DNA of 64,000 bases, from contig CBDBEN010000002.1 of NCBI GenBank assembly GCA_965204405.1, positions 434,001 through 498,000 on the forward strand, written 5' to 3'. A model generated the notes under the pieces. The model worked only from the letters and a program-made list of their open reading frames with translations. It was not told the origin of the DNA and searched no databases. The translations under genes were made by a program, and so were the position numbers. The stretch comes from JANQPX01 sp965204405. GTDB lineage: Bacteria > Pseudomonadota > Alphaproteobacteria > Geminicoccales > Geminicoccaceae. Shown one piece after another: positions 22,408-30,722 of this stretch (position 1 is the first letter of the stretch; every line of letters begins with the position of its first letter).

Positions 22408-24231
22408 ATGTGCGGCATTATCGGGATTTTAGGCCGTCAGCCCGCTGCCCCTTTGTTGATCGAAGCGCTAAAGCGTCTGGAATATCGTGGTTACGACAGC
22501 GCCGGCATAGCAACGCTGGTCGACCAGCGGGTCGAGCGGCGCCGTGCTGAGGGCAAGCTCGTTAATCTTGAGGCAGTTCTCGAGGAGCAGCCGCTTTCCG
22601 GCACCACGGGTATCGGCCACACGCGCTGGGCGACCCACGGCCCGCCGACCGAAGACAACGCCCATCCTCATAGCGCCCGCGGGGTCACGGTGGTCCATAA
22701 CGGCATCATCGAGAACTTCGAGACGCTCCGCCACGAGCTCCTGCAAAAAGGCCACCAGTTCGAAACCCAGACCGATACCGAGGTCGTGCCCCACCTGGTC
22801 AGCGATAATATCGACAAGGGCATGAACCCGATCGATGCCGCCAAGGCCGCCCTCAATCGGTTCGACGGGGCCTTTGCCCTGGTGCTGCTGTTCGAGGGGC
22901 ATGAAGATCTTCTGATCTGCGCCAGGCGCGGCAGCCCGCTCGCCATCGGCTATGGCGACGGCGAGATGTATGTCGGCTCCGATGCCCTGGCGCTCGCCAA
23001 TCTGACCGATCGCATTCAATATCTGGAGGAGGGTGACTGGGCGGTCGTTCGTCCCGATGGCGCTAAGATATACGATGCCATCGGCGATCCCGCAGAGCGA
23101 GCGATCACGCAAACCGCGTTCTCCGGCGCCCTGATCGGCAAAGGCAATTACCGCCATTTCATGCATAAGGAGATCCACGAGCAGCCCGCCGTCCTCGGCG
23201 ATACGCTGCGGGCCTTCGCCAGCCCCACGGATCACCGCATCCAGCTCCCCGACCTGCCGATCGATTTCTCGTCCCTCTCAAGGCTGACCATGGTCGCCTG
23301 CGGCACCGCCTCCTATGCCTGCATGGTCGCCGAATATTGGTTCGAGCAGCTCGCCCGGCTGCCGGTCGACGTCGATATCGGCTCCGAATTCCGCTACCGT
23401 AACGTGCCGCTGGACGGGGAGGGTGCCGGGCTATTCGTGTCCCAGTCCGGCGAGACCATGGATACGCTGGAGGCGATGCGCCACGTAAAGCAGGCGGGAT
23501 TGCCGACCCTTGCCGTGGTCAATGTGCCGGAAAGCACCCTTGCCCGCGAGGCGTCCTGTTTCGTGCGCACGCTGGCCGGTCCCGAAATCGGCGTCGCCTC
23601 GACCAAGGCCTTTACCACACAGCTTGCCACGCTCGCCTGCCTTGCCGTCGGCGCTGCCCGCGCGCGGGGGCATCTGACGCCTGAGCGGGAAACCGCCCTG
23701 ACCCAGGCCCTGGATGAAGTGCCCGCCAGGGCGGCCGAAGTCCTGATGCAAGATTTCCGCTTCGAAGAGATCGCCCATGAAATCAGCCCGGCCAGGGATG
23801 TGCTCTATCTCGGCCGCGGCACCGCCTTCGCCATCGCGCTCGAAGGAGCGCTCAAGCTCAAGGAAATCAGCTACATCCACGCGGAAGGCTATGCCGCAGG
23901 CGAGCTGAAACACGGACCGATCGCACTGATCGACGAGGACGTCCCGGTGATCGTCGTCGCCCCGCCGGATCCCCTGTTCGGCAAGACCGCAAGCAACCTC
24001 CAGGAGGTGGTCGCACGCGGCGGCAAGGTCATCCTGCTCAGCGACGAGGAGGGCTGCGACAAGCTTTCGGACTATGTTCACACGGCCATCCCGCTGCCGA
24101 CCGTCGACCCGTTCGTCGCCCCCTTGCTCTATGCCATCCCCATCCAGCTCCTGGCCTACCATACCGCGGTGGTCAAAGGCACGGACGTCGACCAGCCCCG
24201 CAACCTGGCAAAATCCGTCACGGTGGAGTGA
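22408..24231 (+). CDS. glmS: glucosamine-fructose-6-phosphate aminotransferase (isomerising)
   Basis: A 607-residue enzyme making glucosamine 6-phosphate from fructose 6-phosphate and glutamine, the first step to peptidoglycan and LPS amino sugars. The start at 22408 gives MCGIIGILG, in which Cys2 becomes the N-terminal nucleophile of the glutaminase domain. GHTRWATHGPPTEDNAHPH follows. Two SIS domains come after it (VACGTASYACMVAEYWFE, SQSGETMDTLEA, GVASTKAFTTQLATL) with the C-terminal LAKSVTVE. An in-frame start 75 bp upstream is rejected because it would block the nucleophile. No glmS ribozyme is seen. Confidence 0.96.
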   Translation: MCGIIGILGRQPAAPLLIEALKRLEYRGYDSAGIATLVDQRVERRRAEGKLVNLEAVLEEQPLSGTTGIGHTRWATHGPPTEDNAHPHSARGVTVVHNGIIENFETLRHELLQKGHQFETQTDTEVVPHLVSDNIDKGMNPIDAAKAALNRFDGAFALVLLFEGHEDLLICARRGSPLAIGYGDGEMYVGSDALALANLTDRIQYLEEGDWAVVRPDGAKIYDAIGDPAERAITQTAFSGALIGKGNYRHFMHKEIHEQPAVLGDTLRAFASPTDHRIQLPDLPIDFSSLSRLTMVACGTASYACMVAEYWFEQLARLPVDVDIGSEFRYRNVPLDGEGAGLFVSQSGETMDTLEAMRHVKQAGLPTLAVVNVPESTLAREASCFVRTLAGPEIGVASTKAFTTQLATLACLAVGAARARGHLTPERETALTQALDEVPARAAEVLMQDFRFEEIAHEISPARDVLYLGRGTAFAIALEGALKLKEISYIHAEGYAAGELKHGPIALIDEDVPVIVVAPPDPLFGKTASNLQEVVARGGKVILLSDEEGCDKLSDYVHTAIPLPTVDPFVAPLLYAIPIQLLAYHTAVVKGTDVDQPRNLAKSVTVE

Positions 24232-24260
24232 GGTTGATTTCTTAAGTAAGCCGGCACCGG

Positions 24261-24320
24261 CCCTCTCTCCCGCCTAACCATCCGATGTGATGGGGCCCAT
24301 GGGGTGGTTGGGGGGAGAGG
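24261..24320. terminator. imperfect hairpin between convergent glmS and the LolA-like gene
   Basis: CCTCTCTCCCGCCTAACCAT (about 24262-24281) can pair imperfectly with GGTGGTTGGGGGGAGAGG (24303-24320) around a 20-base loop. It lies between two genes that converge. No U-tract follows, so termination is a guess based on position and pairing. Confidence 0.35.
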
Positions 24321-24342
24321 TCCGATGCCGATTCAACTCAAC

Positions 24343-24909
24343 TTAGGGGGCGTCGGCGTTCAACGTCATGCTGCTCCTGTCGCCGCCGCGCTCATGCACG
24401 TCCATACGCTCGACGTCGGTATTCCTTCCGACGATCTCGATCCGATCGATGAACGCTTTGCTCGGGGACGACGGTTTCGGGGTGAGGGTGATGGTCCAGT
24501 GGTCGCCATCTTCGGCATAGCCAGGATCGAACATCGCTCTTAGAGCCTGTTCGTCACCGGCGAACATGGCGCGAAACGGTGTCACCATCGCCGCCAGCAC
24601 GGGCTGCTGGTCCAGGTCCAGCACCTGCTCTCTGCCATCGACCGTGATGCGCAGCCGGTCGCCTTCGATGGCGTAGATAGCGGGGTCGGGCAGGAGGTCC
24701 TGGCGGATCAGGCGATCGGGAGCCTGATAACTGAGTGTCCCCTCGGTGACCAGCACCTCGTCGAGTATGCCGAGGGTCCTCTTCTCGACGAACCGGGCAT
24801 GGCGCTCCTCGACCTCTGCGAGATCGGCCATAAGGTCCTCGAGCGAACCGGCAAGGGCGCCTTGCATCGTCAGGAAAAAAGCACCAAGCAGGGCGGCAGG
24901 CCAAATCAT
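24343..24909 (-). CDS. LolA-like outer-membrane lipoprotein carrier family protein
   Basis: A 188-residue periplasmic protein. The signal peptide is MIWPAALLGAFFLTMQGALA, cut before GSLEDL. The mature part has the LolA-type beta fold: ARFVEKRTLGILDEVLVTEG, LSYQAPDRLIRQ and GREQVLDLDQQPVLAAM. Divergent LolA relatives of this kind occur in aryl-polyene/xanthomonadin pigment clusters. The chosen ATG overlaps the stop of the upstream FAD gene (ATGA); a longer frame upstream is only a shadow of that gene. The operon context with a halogenase-like oxidoreductase fits a lipid-pigment role. Confidence 0.75.
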   Translation of the reverse strand: MIWPAALLGAFFLTMQGALAGSLEDLMADLAEVEERHARFVEKRTLGILDEVLVTEGTLSYQAPDRLIRQDLLPDPAIYAIEGDRLRITVDGREQVLDLDQQPVLAAMVTPFRAMFAGDEQALRAMFDPGYAEDGDHWTITLTPKPSSPSKAFIDRIEIVGRNTDVERMDVHERGGDRSSMTLNADAP

Positions 24910-26225
24910 CGAGCCGTCCCCGCCGGCATCATCGGTTCGAGATCTTTCGCCTGCTCGCCGTCGGAGGCGGCAACCGACCCGCCTGGTACGAGCCCAAGCC
25001 GATGCAGCCGGAAAATCAGCTTGAACAGGGTAAAGCGCCAGCGAATGCCCGGGGTGCCGAAGATGTCGCCCGCGAGCAAGGAAATGACCGCCTGTTCGAT
25101 GCCGAGGATATTGCGCGGCTGGAGAAAAAGATGACGCATGCTTGGTGTCTTTGCGCGGTAGATCAGCCAGGAAATGTCGGCGAGGCCCCGTTTCAGGCGC
25201 CGCTCCATCCGCCGCTGAACTGCTTTGGCTTTTTTCGGTGCGCGCAGGCGCGTCGTGACCAGTTCCACCGCCTGTGCTGCCCCATGCAGGGCCAGATGAA
25301 CCCCTGAGGAAAACACCGGATCGACGAAGGCGAAGGCGTCGCCGATCAGGACGTGGTTCGGCCCGACCATGTCCTCGCTGCCATAGGAGTAATTGCTGGC
25401 AGCCCGCACCGGCTCGACCCGCCTTGCGGTTTTCATACGCGCGGCGGCCGTTGCCGCTCGCTGGATCGTGTCGTCCAGAAATTGCTCCAGCGGCACAGAA
25501 CGGCTCTTGAAATAGCCGGTATTGCAAACCGCCCCCACGCTCATCTGATCGCCGGGCAGGGGGATGAACCACATCCAGCCCTGATCGAACCAGTAGATGC
25601 TGACATTGCCGGCCATCTTGCCGTCATGGCGCGGCACACCTTCGAAATGGCTGAAGATCGCGGCGCTCTGGTGATGCTTGTTCGGGCTGCGGATCGACAG
25701 CTTCCTTGCGATCAGGCTGTCCCGCCCGGATGCATCGATGACCTGGCGAGCCTCGATCCAGCGCCGCTTGCCGTCCGGTTCCTCGATTTCCAAGCGAACC
25801 CCGTCCTCACGTTCGAGATCCACCTGCCGGACCGCGGTTTCTTCAAGGACCGAAGCGCCCAGGCTCCTGGCCCGCTTCAAGATAAGATCGTCGAACTCGG
25901 CACGTTTGACCTGATAGGCCCGATCCGGTCCTGGTTTCAAAGCGCGGGAAAACAGCATATTGCGGCTGGCGCCGTTGACGTCGGTGAAATCGGCGCCGAA
26001 TTTCGGCACGCCGATCGCCTGAACGTCCGGGAGAATGCCCAGCTCTTCCAGAATTGGCAGGCTGTGCGGCAGAAGCGATTCGCCGATATGAAAACGCGGG
26101 AACCGGCTGCGCTCGGCCAGCAGGACATCCACCCCGGCTTTCGCAAGCAGGGCCGCGGCCGTCGCCCCTGCCGGTCCGCCGCCGATGACGACAACGTCAT
26201 GGCTGCTCTTGGACAACGCCGTCAT
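24906..26225 (-). CDS. FAD-dependent oxidoreductase, halogenase/geranylgeranyl-reductase-like
   Basis: A 439-residue flavoprotein. It has the FAD-binding GGGPAGATAAALLAKAG near the start, FHIGESLLPHSLPILE, the tryptophan motif GWMWFIPLPGDQMSVGAV (fitting WxWxIP of flavin halogenases) and LIGDAFAFVDPVFSSGVHLA in the second FAD site. A lysine expected in true halogenases cannot be confirmed without an alignment, so oxidation or reduction of a polyene or lipid is equally likely. The chosen start is ATG 26225; a TTG start at 26243 is possible. It is co-translated with the LolA-like gene (ATGA). Confidence 0.78.
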   Translation of the reverse strand: MTALSKSSHDVVVIGGGPAGATAAALLAKAGVDVLLAERSRFPRFHIGESLLPHSLPILEELGILPDVQAIGVPKFGADFTDVNGASRNMLFSRALKPGPDRAYQVKRAEFDDLILKRARSLGASVLEETAVRQVDLEREDGVRLEIEEPDGKRRWIEARQVIDASGRDSLIARKLSIRSPNKHHQSAAIFSHFEGVPRHDGKMAGNVSIYWFDQGWMWFIPLPGDQMSVGAVCNTGYFKSRSVPLEQFLDDTIQRAATAAARMKTARRVEPVRAASNYSYGSEDMVGPNHVLIGDAFAFVDPVFSSGVHLALHGAAQAVELVTTRLRAPKKAKAVQRRMERRLKRGLADISWLIYRAKTPSMRHLFLQPRNILGIEQAVISLLAGDIFGTPGIRWRFTLFKLIFRLHRLGLVPGGSVAASDGEQAKDLEPMMPAGTAR

Positions 26226-26291
26226 CGGAGCTTCAGCAGGCAAGAAATCACGCCCCTCCGTTGGATCAATCGCCTTGATCGTCGAACCAGA

Positions 26292-26699
26292 TCAATCGCG
26301 CAGGGCTGCCCGATAGTCAACCCGGCGAAGGAACCTCAGAAAATCCCAAAAGCCCATATGTTCCAGATGATCCAGGTGCAGTCGGCGCACCAGATATTCC
26401 GTGACCAGGAGTGTCAGATAGCAGGGCCCCTGGAACAGGGCCGCCGCCACCGCAACGGGGTGGAGGCTCTCGATCAGCAGGCCCGCGATGATCAGCGAGG
26501 CAAGCGTGCCGGCGCAAATCGCCCAGGCCGCGGTTGCATAGCGGGTATACCGGGTCGTCTTGGCGTCCAGCTCATGGCCGCGCGCCTGCATCGCAAGCGT
26601 CGTCAGCAAGGCGGCGCGTCCCTGCAGCAGCCCCTTCGAGAAGAGAAAGCACAGCACCGCATCCAGCAGGAGCGGCGGCAGGAGCAAGAGAGACGCCAT
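26292..26699 (-). CDS. small membrane protein in the pigment-like cluster
   Basis: A 135-residue protein with about three or four hydrophobic helices (MASLLLLPPLLLDAVLCFLF, AAWAICAGTLASLIIAGLLI and PVAVAAALFQGPCYLTLLVT) and a basic C-terminus. The frame remains open a short way upstream of the ATG but without a usual start codon. It lies 66 bp upstream of the FAD gene on the same strand, so it is probably the first gene of that operon. No family is recognised. Divergent promoters for it and the chorismatase gene must lie in the 235 bp that follow. Confidence 0.6.
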   Translation of the reverse strand: MASLLLLPPLLLDAVLCFLFSKGLLQGRAALLTTLAMQARGHELDAKTTRYTRYATAAWAICAGTLASLIIAGLLIESLHPVAVAAALFQGPCYLTLLVTEYLVRRLHLDHLEHMGFWDFLRFLRRVDYRAALRD

Positions 26700-26934
26700 C
26701 GGATCCGTTTTCCAGAGATCTCGGGGCCTGAAGGTCAGGCAGCCGATGAGGGTGTCTGCCGCTTCAGGGCCCTTCTTGGGGCTGAGATTGACCCATGCAC
26801 CGGCTTGACATAGCTTCTGGCCCGCTCGGCGTCAAACCCGGCAACAACCAGGTGGCTCGCCGAGATTAGAGAGATACCGGCACTTGCATCGAAGACTTCT
26901 GACCATTTTCTCGAACCTTTAGGGACGTGATTTC

Positions 26935-27903
26935 ATGCCACTGAAGCTGGCCATAGGCGGGATCGGCGATCTTGGCGCCGACGATCGGTGCTCATTAGCT
27001 CGAATTCGCTTCGGCAAGGCCCACAAGATCGAAGCGGACCCACGCTCGATCATGATCGGACAGCCCGCCTTCGAGCTGCCCCAGCATACTGACGAACAGT
27101 CGCCGGTGGAGCATTGGCAGAGCGCGCGTCCGGTCGAAACCGGGCAGCATGGCGAGATCGCCTATGCAAGCGACGGACGGTTCCTCTTCGGTCATCTTCT
27201 TTTGGACGAAGTGCCCGGCCAATCCCTCGAAACACCGGCTCATCATGCCTATACGTCGATCCTGAGCTGCCTTCGGGCGTTCGGCGGCCTGCATCTCCTT
27301 AGGATCTGGAATATCGTAGGTGCGATCAATGAGGATCAGGCGGGATTGGAGCGCTATCGCTCCTTCTGCGTCGGCCGCTCCCGCGCTCTTGCCGATCAGG
27401 GCTTTGCCGACCAAGCGCTGCCGGCGGCATCCGGGGTGGGCTCAACGGCACCCGGCCTGATGATCAGCTTTATTGCCGCATCCGATCCAGGCCGTCAGGT
27501 CGAAAACCCAAGGCAGGTCAGTGCCTTTCGCTATCCCCCCGAACACAGCCCTAGAAGCCCGTCCTTTTCTCGGGCACTTCTCTATCCGCTGACGCCTGAT
27601 AGAAACCTGCTGTTCATCTCCGGCACCGCCAGCATCACCGGTCACCAGACCATGCATGCCGGATCGCTGGACCTGCAGTTCGAGGAAACCTGCCGCAATC
27701 TCGATGCCGTCATGGCGGCGGCGGGAGGTCGATGCAGCCTCGAAGCCCTTCGCGTTTATATCCGCCATGACGAGGACGCACCCGCCGTCGTTGCCCATTG
27801 CCGCCGTCATTTCGGCGAGGCGCTGCCGATCATTCCACTTAAAAGCGCCATCTGCCGGCGTGAGCTGCTACTCGAAATCGAAGGGGTGGCATCGGGCCCA
27901 TGA
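26935..27903 (+). CDS. chorismatase of the FkbO/Hyg5/XanB2 family
   Basis: A 322-residue enzyme. It would hydrolyse chorismate to a hydroxybenzoate (3- or 4-hydroxybenzoic acid in XanB2 and Hyg5) or a dihydroxycyclohexadiene acid (FkbO). Family features in order are LFGHLLLDE, HHAYTSILSCLRAFGGLHLL, RIWNIVGAINED, GLERYRSFCVGRS, NPRQVSAFRYPPEHSPRSPS and FISGTASITGHQTMH. Together with the divergent FAD and LolA-like genes it suggests starter-unit supply for an aryl polyene, as XanB2 does for xanthomonadin. Ketosynthase, ACP and exporter genes are not in this window. Product type cannot be read by eye. Confidence 0.82.
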   Translation: MPLKLAIGGIGDLGADDRCSLARIRFGKAHKIEADPRSIMIGQPAFELPQHTDEQSPVEHWQSARPVETGQHGEIAYASDGRFLFGHLLLDEVPGQSLETPAHHAYTSILSCLRAFGGLHLLRIWNIVGAINEDQAGLERYRSFCVGRSRALADQGFADQALPAASGVGSTAPGLMISFIAASDPGRQVENPRQVSAFRYPPEHSPRSPSFSRALLYPLTPDRNLLFISGTASITGHQTMHAGSLDLQFEETCRNLDAVMAAAGGRCSLEALRVYIRHDEDAPAVVAHCRRHFGEALPIIPLKSAICRRELLLEIEGVASGP

Positions 27904-28038
27904 TTTGCCCGCGCACCGCTTGTCCATCCTTGAACGTCCATGCTTAAGTGCGGCCCGTACCCCATCGTCCCATGCGCCCCAAACCGCCGGAAAGCTGATG
28001 ACGTCAACCCTGCCACTCGACCTTGCTCGCCAGCCCTC

Positions 28039-28896
28039 ATGATCGCCCGGCGTTTCCCGCTTCTCCTTAGTGTGACGCTAGCGCTCGTCACGCCGGTGCA
28101 GACCGCCGCTCATGCTGAAAGTAAAGCGAAACCCCTTTGGGAAGTCGGGTTCGGCGGTGGCGCCGGCTGGATACCGGACTACCCAGCGGCGGGACAAAAC
28201 CATTTCCGCGGCCTCGCTCTGCCGTTCGTGATCTTCCGGGGCAAGCAGTTCCAGGCAGGCGAGCGTTCCTTTGCCCGCGGCCTGTTCGTCGATACCGATA
28301 AGGTCGAATTCGATCTCAGCTTCGCCGGCTCCCTTCCCGCCGACAGCGACGACAACGATGCCCGTGAAGGCCTCGACGATCTCGACTATCTGGGCGAGGT
28401 CGGCCCGCGCCTCAGCTACTATCTCGACCGCGATGCCGCCGGCAATCAAACCCGCATCGATCTCCAGCTTCGCGCGCTGCTCTCGACCGATTTTACCTAT
28501 TTCGACTATGTCGGCCTGGTCTTTCACCCCGTCTTCGCCAAGGAGTATGTCGATGTCGCCGGGATCGAAGACCTGGAAGTCAACTGGTCGCTCGGCGCCC
28601 GCTGGGCCAATGAGGGTGTCATGGATCTCTTCTACGAAGTGCCGGTGGAGGGCGCCAACGAACAGCGCGTCGCTTTCGATGCCGAAGGCGGCTATCTCGG
28701 CTCGAACTTCTATACCGGCGTCAGCTACCAGCTCAATGACCATCTGAAGCTTGCTGTCGGCAGCAATATCGCCAGCTATCACGGTGCCAAGAACGAGGAC
28801 AGCGATCTCTTCATCGACAAAACCAATGTCGGCGTCGGTGTCGGCTTCGTCTGGACCCTCTGGAAAAGCGAAACCCTCTCCCAAGCGCGCCGCTAG
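28039..28896 (+). CDS. MipA/OmpV family outer-membrane protein
   Basis: A 285-residue beta-barrel protein. The signal peptide runs from MIARRFPLLLSVTLALVTPV to about residue 27 (AAHAES). The mature part has family features: GFGGGAGWIPDYPAAGQNHF, ALPFVIFRGKQF, YLGEVGPRLSYYLDRD and a C-terminal barrel strand VGVGVGFVWTLW. MipA in E. coli bridges MltA and PBP1B; other members are outer-membrane channels. The start at 28039 gives a proper signal peptide; the frame open from 27940 does not. Its stop overlaps a short repeat (28892-28920). Confidence 0.85.
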   Translation: MIARRFPLLLSVTLALVTPVQTAAHAESKAKPLWEVGFGGGAGWIPDYPAAGQNHFRGLALPFVIFRGKQFQAGERSFARGLFVDTDKVEFDLSFAGSLPADSDDNDAREGLDDLDYLGEVGPRLSYYLDRDAAGNQTRIDLQLRALLSTDFTYFDYVGLVFHPVFAKEYVDVAGIEDLEVNWSLGARWANEGVMDLFYEVPVEGANEQRVAFDAEGGYLGSNFYTGVSYQLNDHLKLAVGSNIASYHGAKNEDSDLFIDKTNVGVGVGFVWTLWKSETLSQARR

Positions 28897-28920
28897 AGTT
28901 TTTTTGACCTTATAAAGTCA
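28892..28920 (+). repeat. partial copy of the TAGAGCATTTT repeat
   Basis: The stretch GCTAGAG, a T-run, GACCTTATAAAGTCA resembles the left half and inner hairpin of the full repeat at 36739-36786 (GCTAGAGCATTTTTC, GACTTTATGAAGTCA). The right outer arm is missing. It begins at the stop codon of the MipA gene and, with its T-run, might also act in termination. Confidence 0.45.
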
Positions 28921-29117
28921 CCACAAGCCCGCTCCCCTCTCGCAACATCGTTGCCGGAGATCTGGAACGGTCACTGCCGGCGCTTCTCGAAACCGGTGTA
29001 TGGACGCCGGCTTGGCCGGGCCAATGATATCGGGGCGCTTGCGTGTGCCTTATCAAGGCCGGAGCTCATGAACCGATGGAGAGGCCGGGTCCATCAGCAA
29101 CTCTCTATAGTGATCCG

Positions 29118-30611
29118 TCAGCCTTGCGATGACATGCCTCGGATCAGGTCTGCCAGCTTCCGGGCCGTTTGGGCGATCGTCTTTTCTTCGACGCCGGCAT
29201 AGCCCAACAGCAGGCCCTGTGCTGTTGCCTCGTCATGGAAATAGGTGGAAAGGGCAGGGGCCTGAATACCGTATTCGCCGGCCTTCGCTGCAATTGCTCG
29301 GTCGTCAATAGTCCGGTTGATCCCGGCGACCAGATGCATGCCGGCATCGGCAGGGCGAAGGCAGAGATCGTCGGTAGCATCGGCCAGGATCTTGATCAGC
29401 ATCGTCTGGCGTTCCTCGTAGAGGGGCCGCATCCGGCGAACATGGCTGGCGAGATGGCCTTCCTGGATGAAGTCCGCCAGCGCCGCCTGCCCGATCGAGG
29501 AGGGGTGCGCGTCCATCAATGTCCGGATCTTCAAGAACGCATCGAGGAGGTGATCAGGCACCACCATATAGCCAAGGCGGATGCCGGGAAACATGACCTT
29601 GGAAAACGTGCCGAGATAGATTACGCGGCCATCCTGGTCCAGGCCCTGGAGTGCTGCGAGCGGCCGGCCGGCATAGCGGTACTCGCTGTCGTAATCGTCT
29701 TCCAGAACAAAGCTTTCTGTTTCCCGAGCACCTTCCAACAACTCAAGCCTGCGCTTCAGGCTCATGGTGATGCCAAGCGGATATTGGTGCGAGGGGGAGA
29801 TGCAGATCATGCGAGGATAGGGCTCGAGGCACCGTCCCTGGGCGCAGCTCAACCCCTCGTCGTCCACAGGCACCGGCACGAGGCGCGCACCGGCAGCACC
29901 AAGAACCGAGCCGGTCGGATGGTAGCCCGGATCCTCGATCCAGACCGGGTCGCCGGGATCGATCAAAACGCGAGCGGCAAGGTCCAGGGCCTGCCGCGAG
30001 CCGGAGGTGATGATCACCTGCTCCGGGCGGCAGAAAACCGCGCGGGCGGTCGCCAGATAGTCAGCGATGGCAGCGCAAAGGGGAGGATAGCCGCCGGGGG
30101 CGGCGCTGATCAAAAGATCCCGGGCCGGACGTCGCCAATGGCGCCCCAGGAGCCTTGCCCATTCCTTGAAGGGAAATTGATCGACTTCCGGCAGGCCGGG
30201 CGCAAAGGGAACTCTTGGTTCATCCTCCCTCCCCAGGGCCGCGAGGCCGGCGGCGCGTTTCGAAGGATGTACGCGATGGTGCGGCCTGGGCTGATCGTCC
30301 TCGGTGTCCGGGCGCTGTTCGGTGCTGATCAATTCCTGAGGAAGGTGCGCCGGCACGAAGGAGCCGGCACCGACCTTGCCGGCGATATAGCCTTCGGCGT
30401 TGAGCTGATCGAAAGCGCTCATCACGGTGTTCCTGGAGACCGCAAGATCGCTGGCCAGCGCTCGGCTTGCCGGCAAGCGCGTGCCGGGGCGAAGGCGGCC
30501 ATCGAGGATCGCGCTTCTGATCTCGAAATAGATCTGGCGATGGAGCGGCACCGGCGAGTAGGGATCGAGGGTCAGTGCCGGCAGCGGCAAGTCCTGAGCT
30601 TGTTTGGGCAT
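29118..30611 (-). CDS. MocR/PdxR-type transcription regulator (GntR HTH plus aminotransferase-like domain)
   Basis: A 497-residue regulator. The winged helix (about 15-80) carries PVPLHRQIYFEIRSAILDG and LPASRALASDLAVSRNTV. The rest is a fold-type I aminotransferase-like domain with FVLEDDYDSEYRY and the PLP lysine motif GTFSKVMFPGIRLGY. Such proteins sense pyridoxal phosphate. The gene is divergent from pdxJ, with an inverted-repeat operator between them, so it probably controls B6 synthesis. The start at ATG 30611 is preferred over a TTG at 30668 because the latter lies inside the operator. Confidence 0.88.
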   Translation of the reverse strand: MPKQAQDLPLPALTLDPYSPVPLHRQIYFEIRSAILDGRLRPGTRLPASRALASDLAVSRNTVMSAFDQLNAEGYIAGKVGAGSFVPAHLPQELISTEQRPDTEDDQPRPHHRVHPSKRAAGLAALGREDEPRVPFAPGLPEVDQFPFKEWARLLGRHWRRPARDLLISAAPGGYPPLCAAIADYLATARAVFCRPEQVIITSGSRQALDLAARVLIDPGDPVWIEDPGYHPTGSVLGAAGARLVPVPVDDEGLSCAQGRCLEPYPRMICISPSHQYPLGITMSLKRRLELLEGARETESFVLEDDYDSEYRYAGRPLAALQGLDQDGRVIYLGTFSKVMFPGIRLGYMVVPDHLLDAFLKIRTLMDAHPSSIGQAALADFIQEGHLASHVRRMRPLYEERQTMLIKILADATDDLCLRPADAGMHLVAGINRTIDDRAIAAKAGEYGIQAPALSTYFHDEATAQGLLLGYAGVEEKTIAQTARKLADLIRGMSSQG

Positions 30612-30624
30612 CTGTGCTTGGAGT

Positions 30625-30675
30625 CCAATTGGTGCTCTATTCTTAGATGAATTGGCTCTTTTGACCAAGCCAATT
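30625..30675. promoter_or_regulatory. candidate MocR operator between the regulator and pdxJ
   Basis: A perfect inverted repeat, AATTGGCT (30650-30657) and AGCCAATT (30668-30675), is accompanied by a palindrome CCAATTGG at 30625-30632. All three share the ATTGG core, spaced about 20-25 bp apart, that is two turns of DNA. The site lies between divergent genes for a MocR regulator and PdxJ, so binding by the regulator is a reasonable inference. Confidence 0.55.
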
Positions 30676-30722
30676 TTTTCCTATGGTCAGACCCTGATGT
30701 CGCTCAAACGATCGGAGGCCCG

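Noticed and set aside
24910..25572. N-terminal extension of the LolA-like frame
   Set aside because: It is a second reading frame within the FAD gene. The ATG at 24909 begins a perfect signal peptide and overlaps the FAD stop as ATGA.
25353..26813. 486-residue frame on the plus strand
   Set aside because: It lies opposite the FAD oxidoreductase and small membrane protein genes, which have recognisable motifs.
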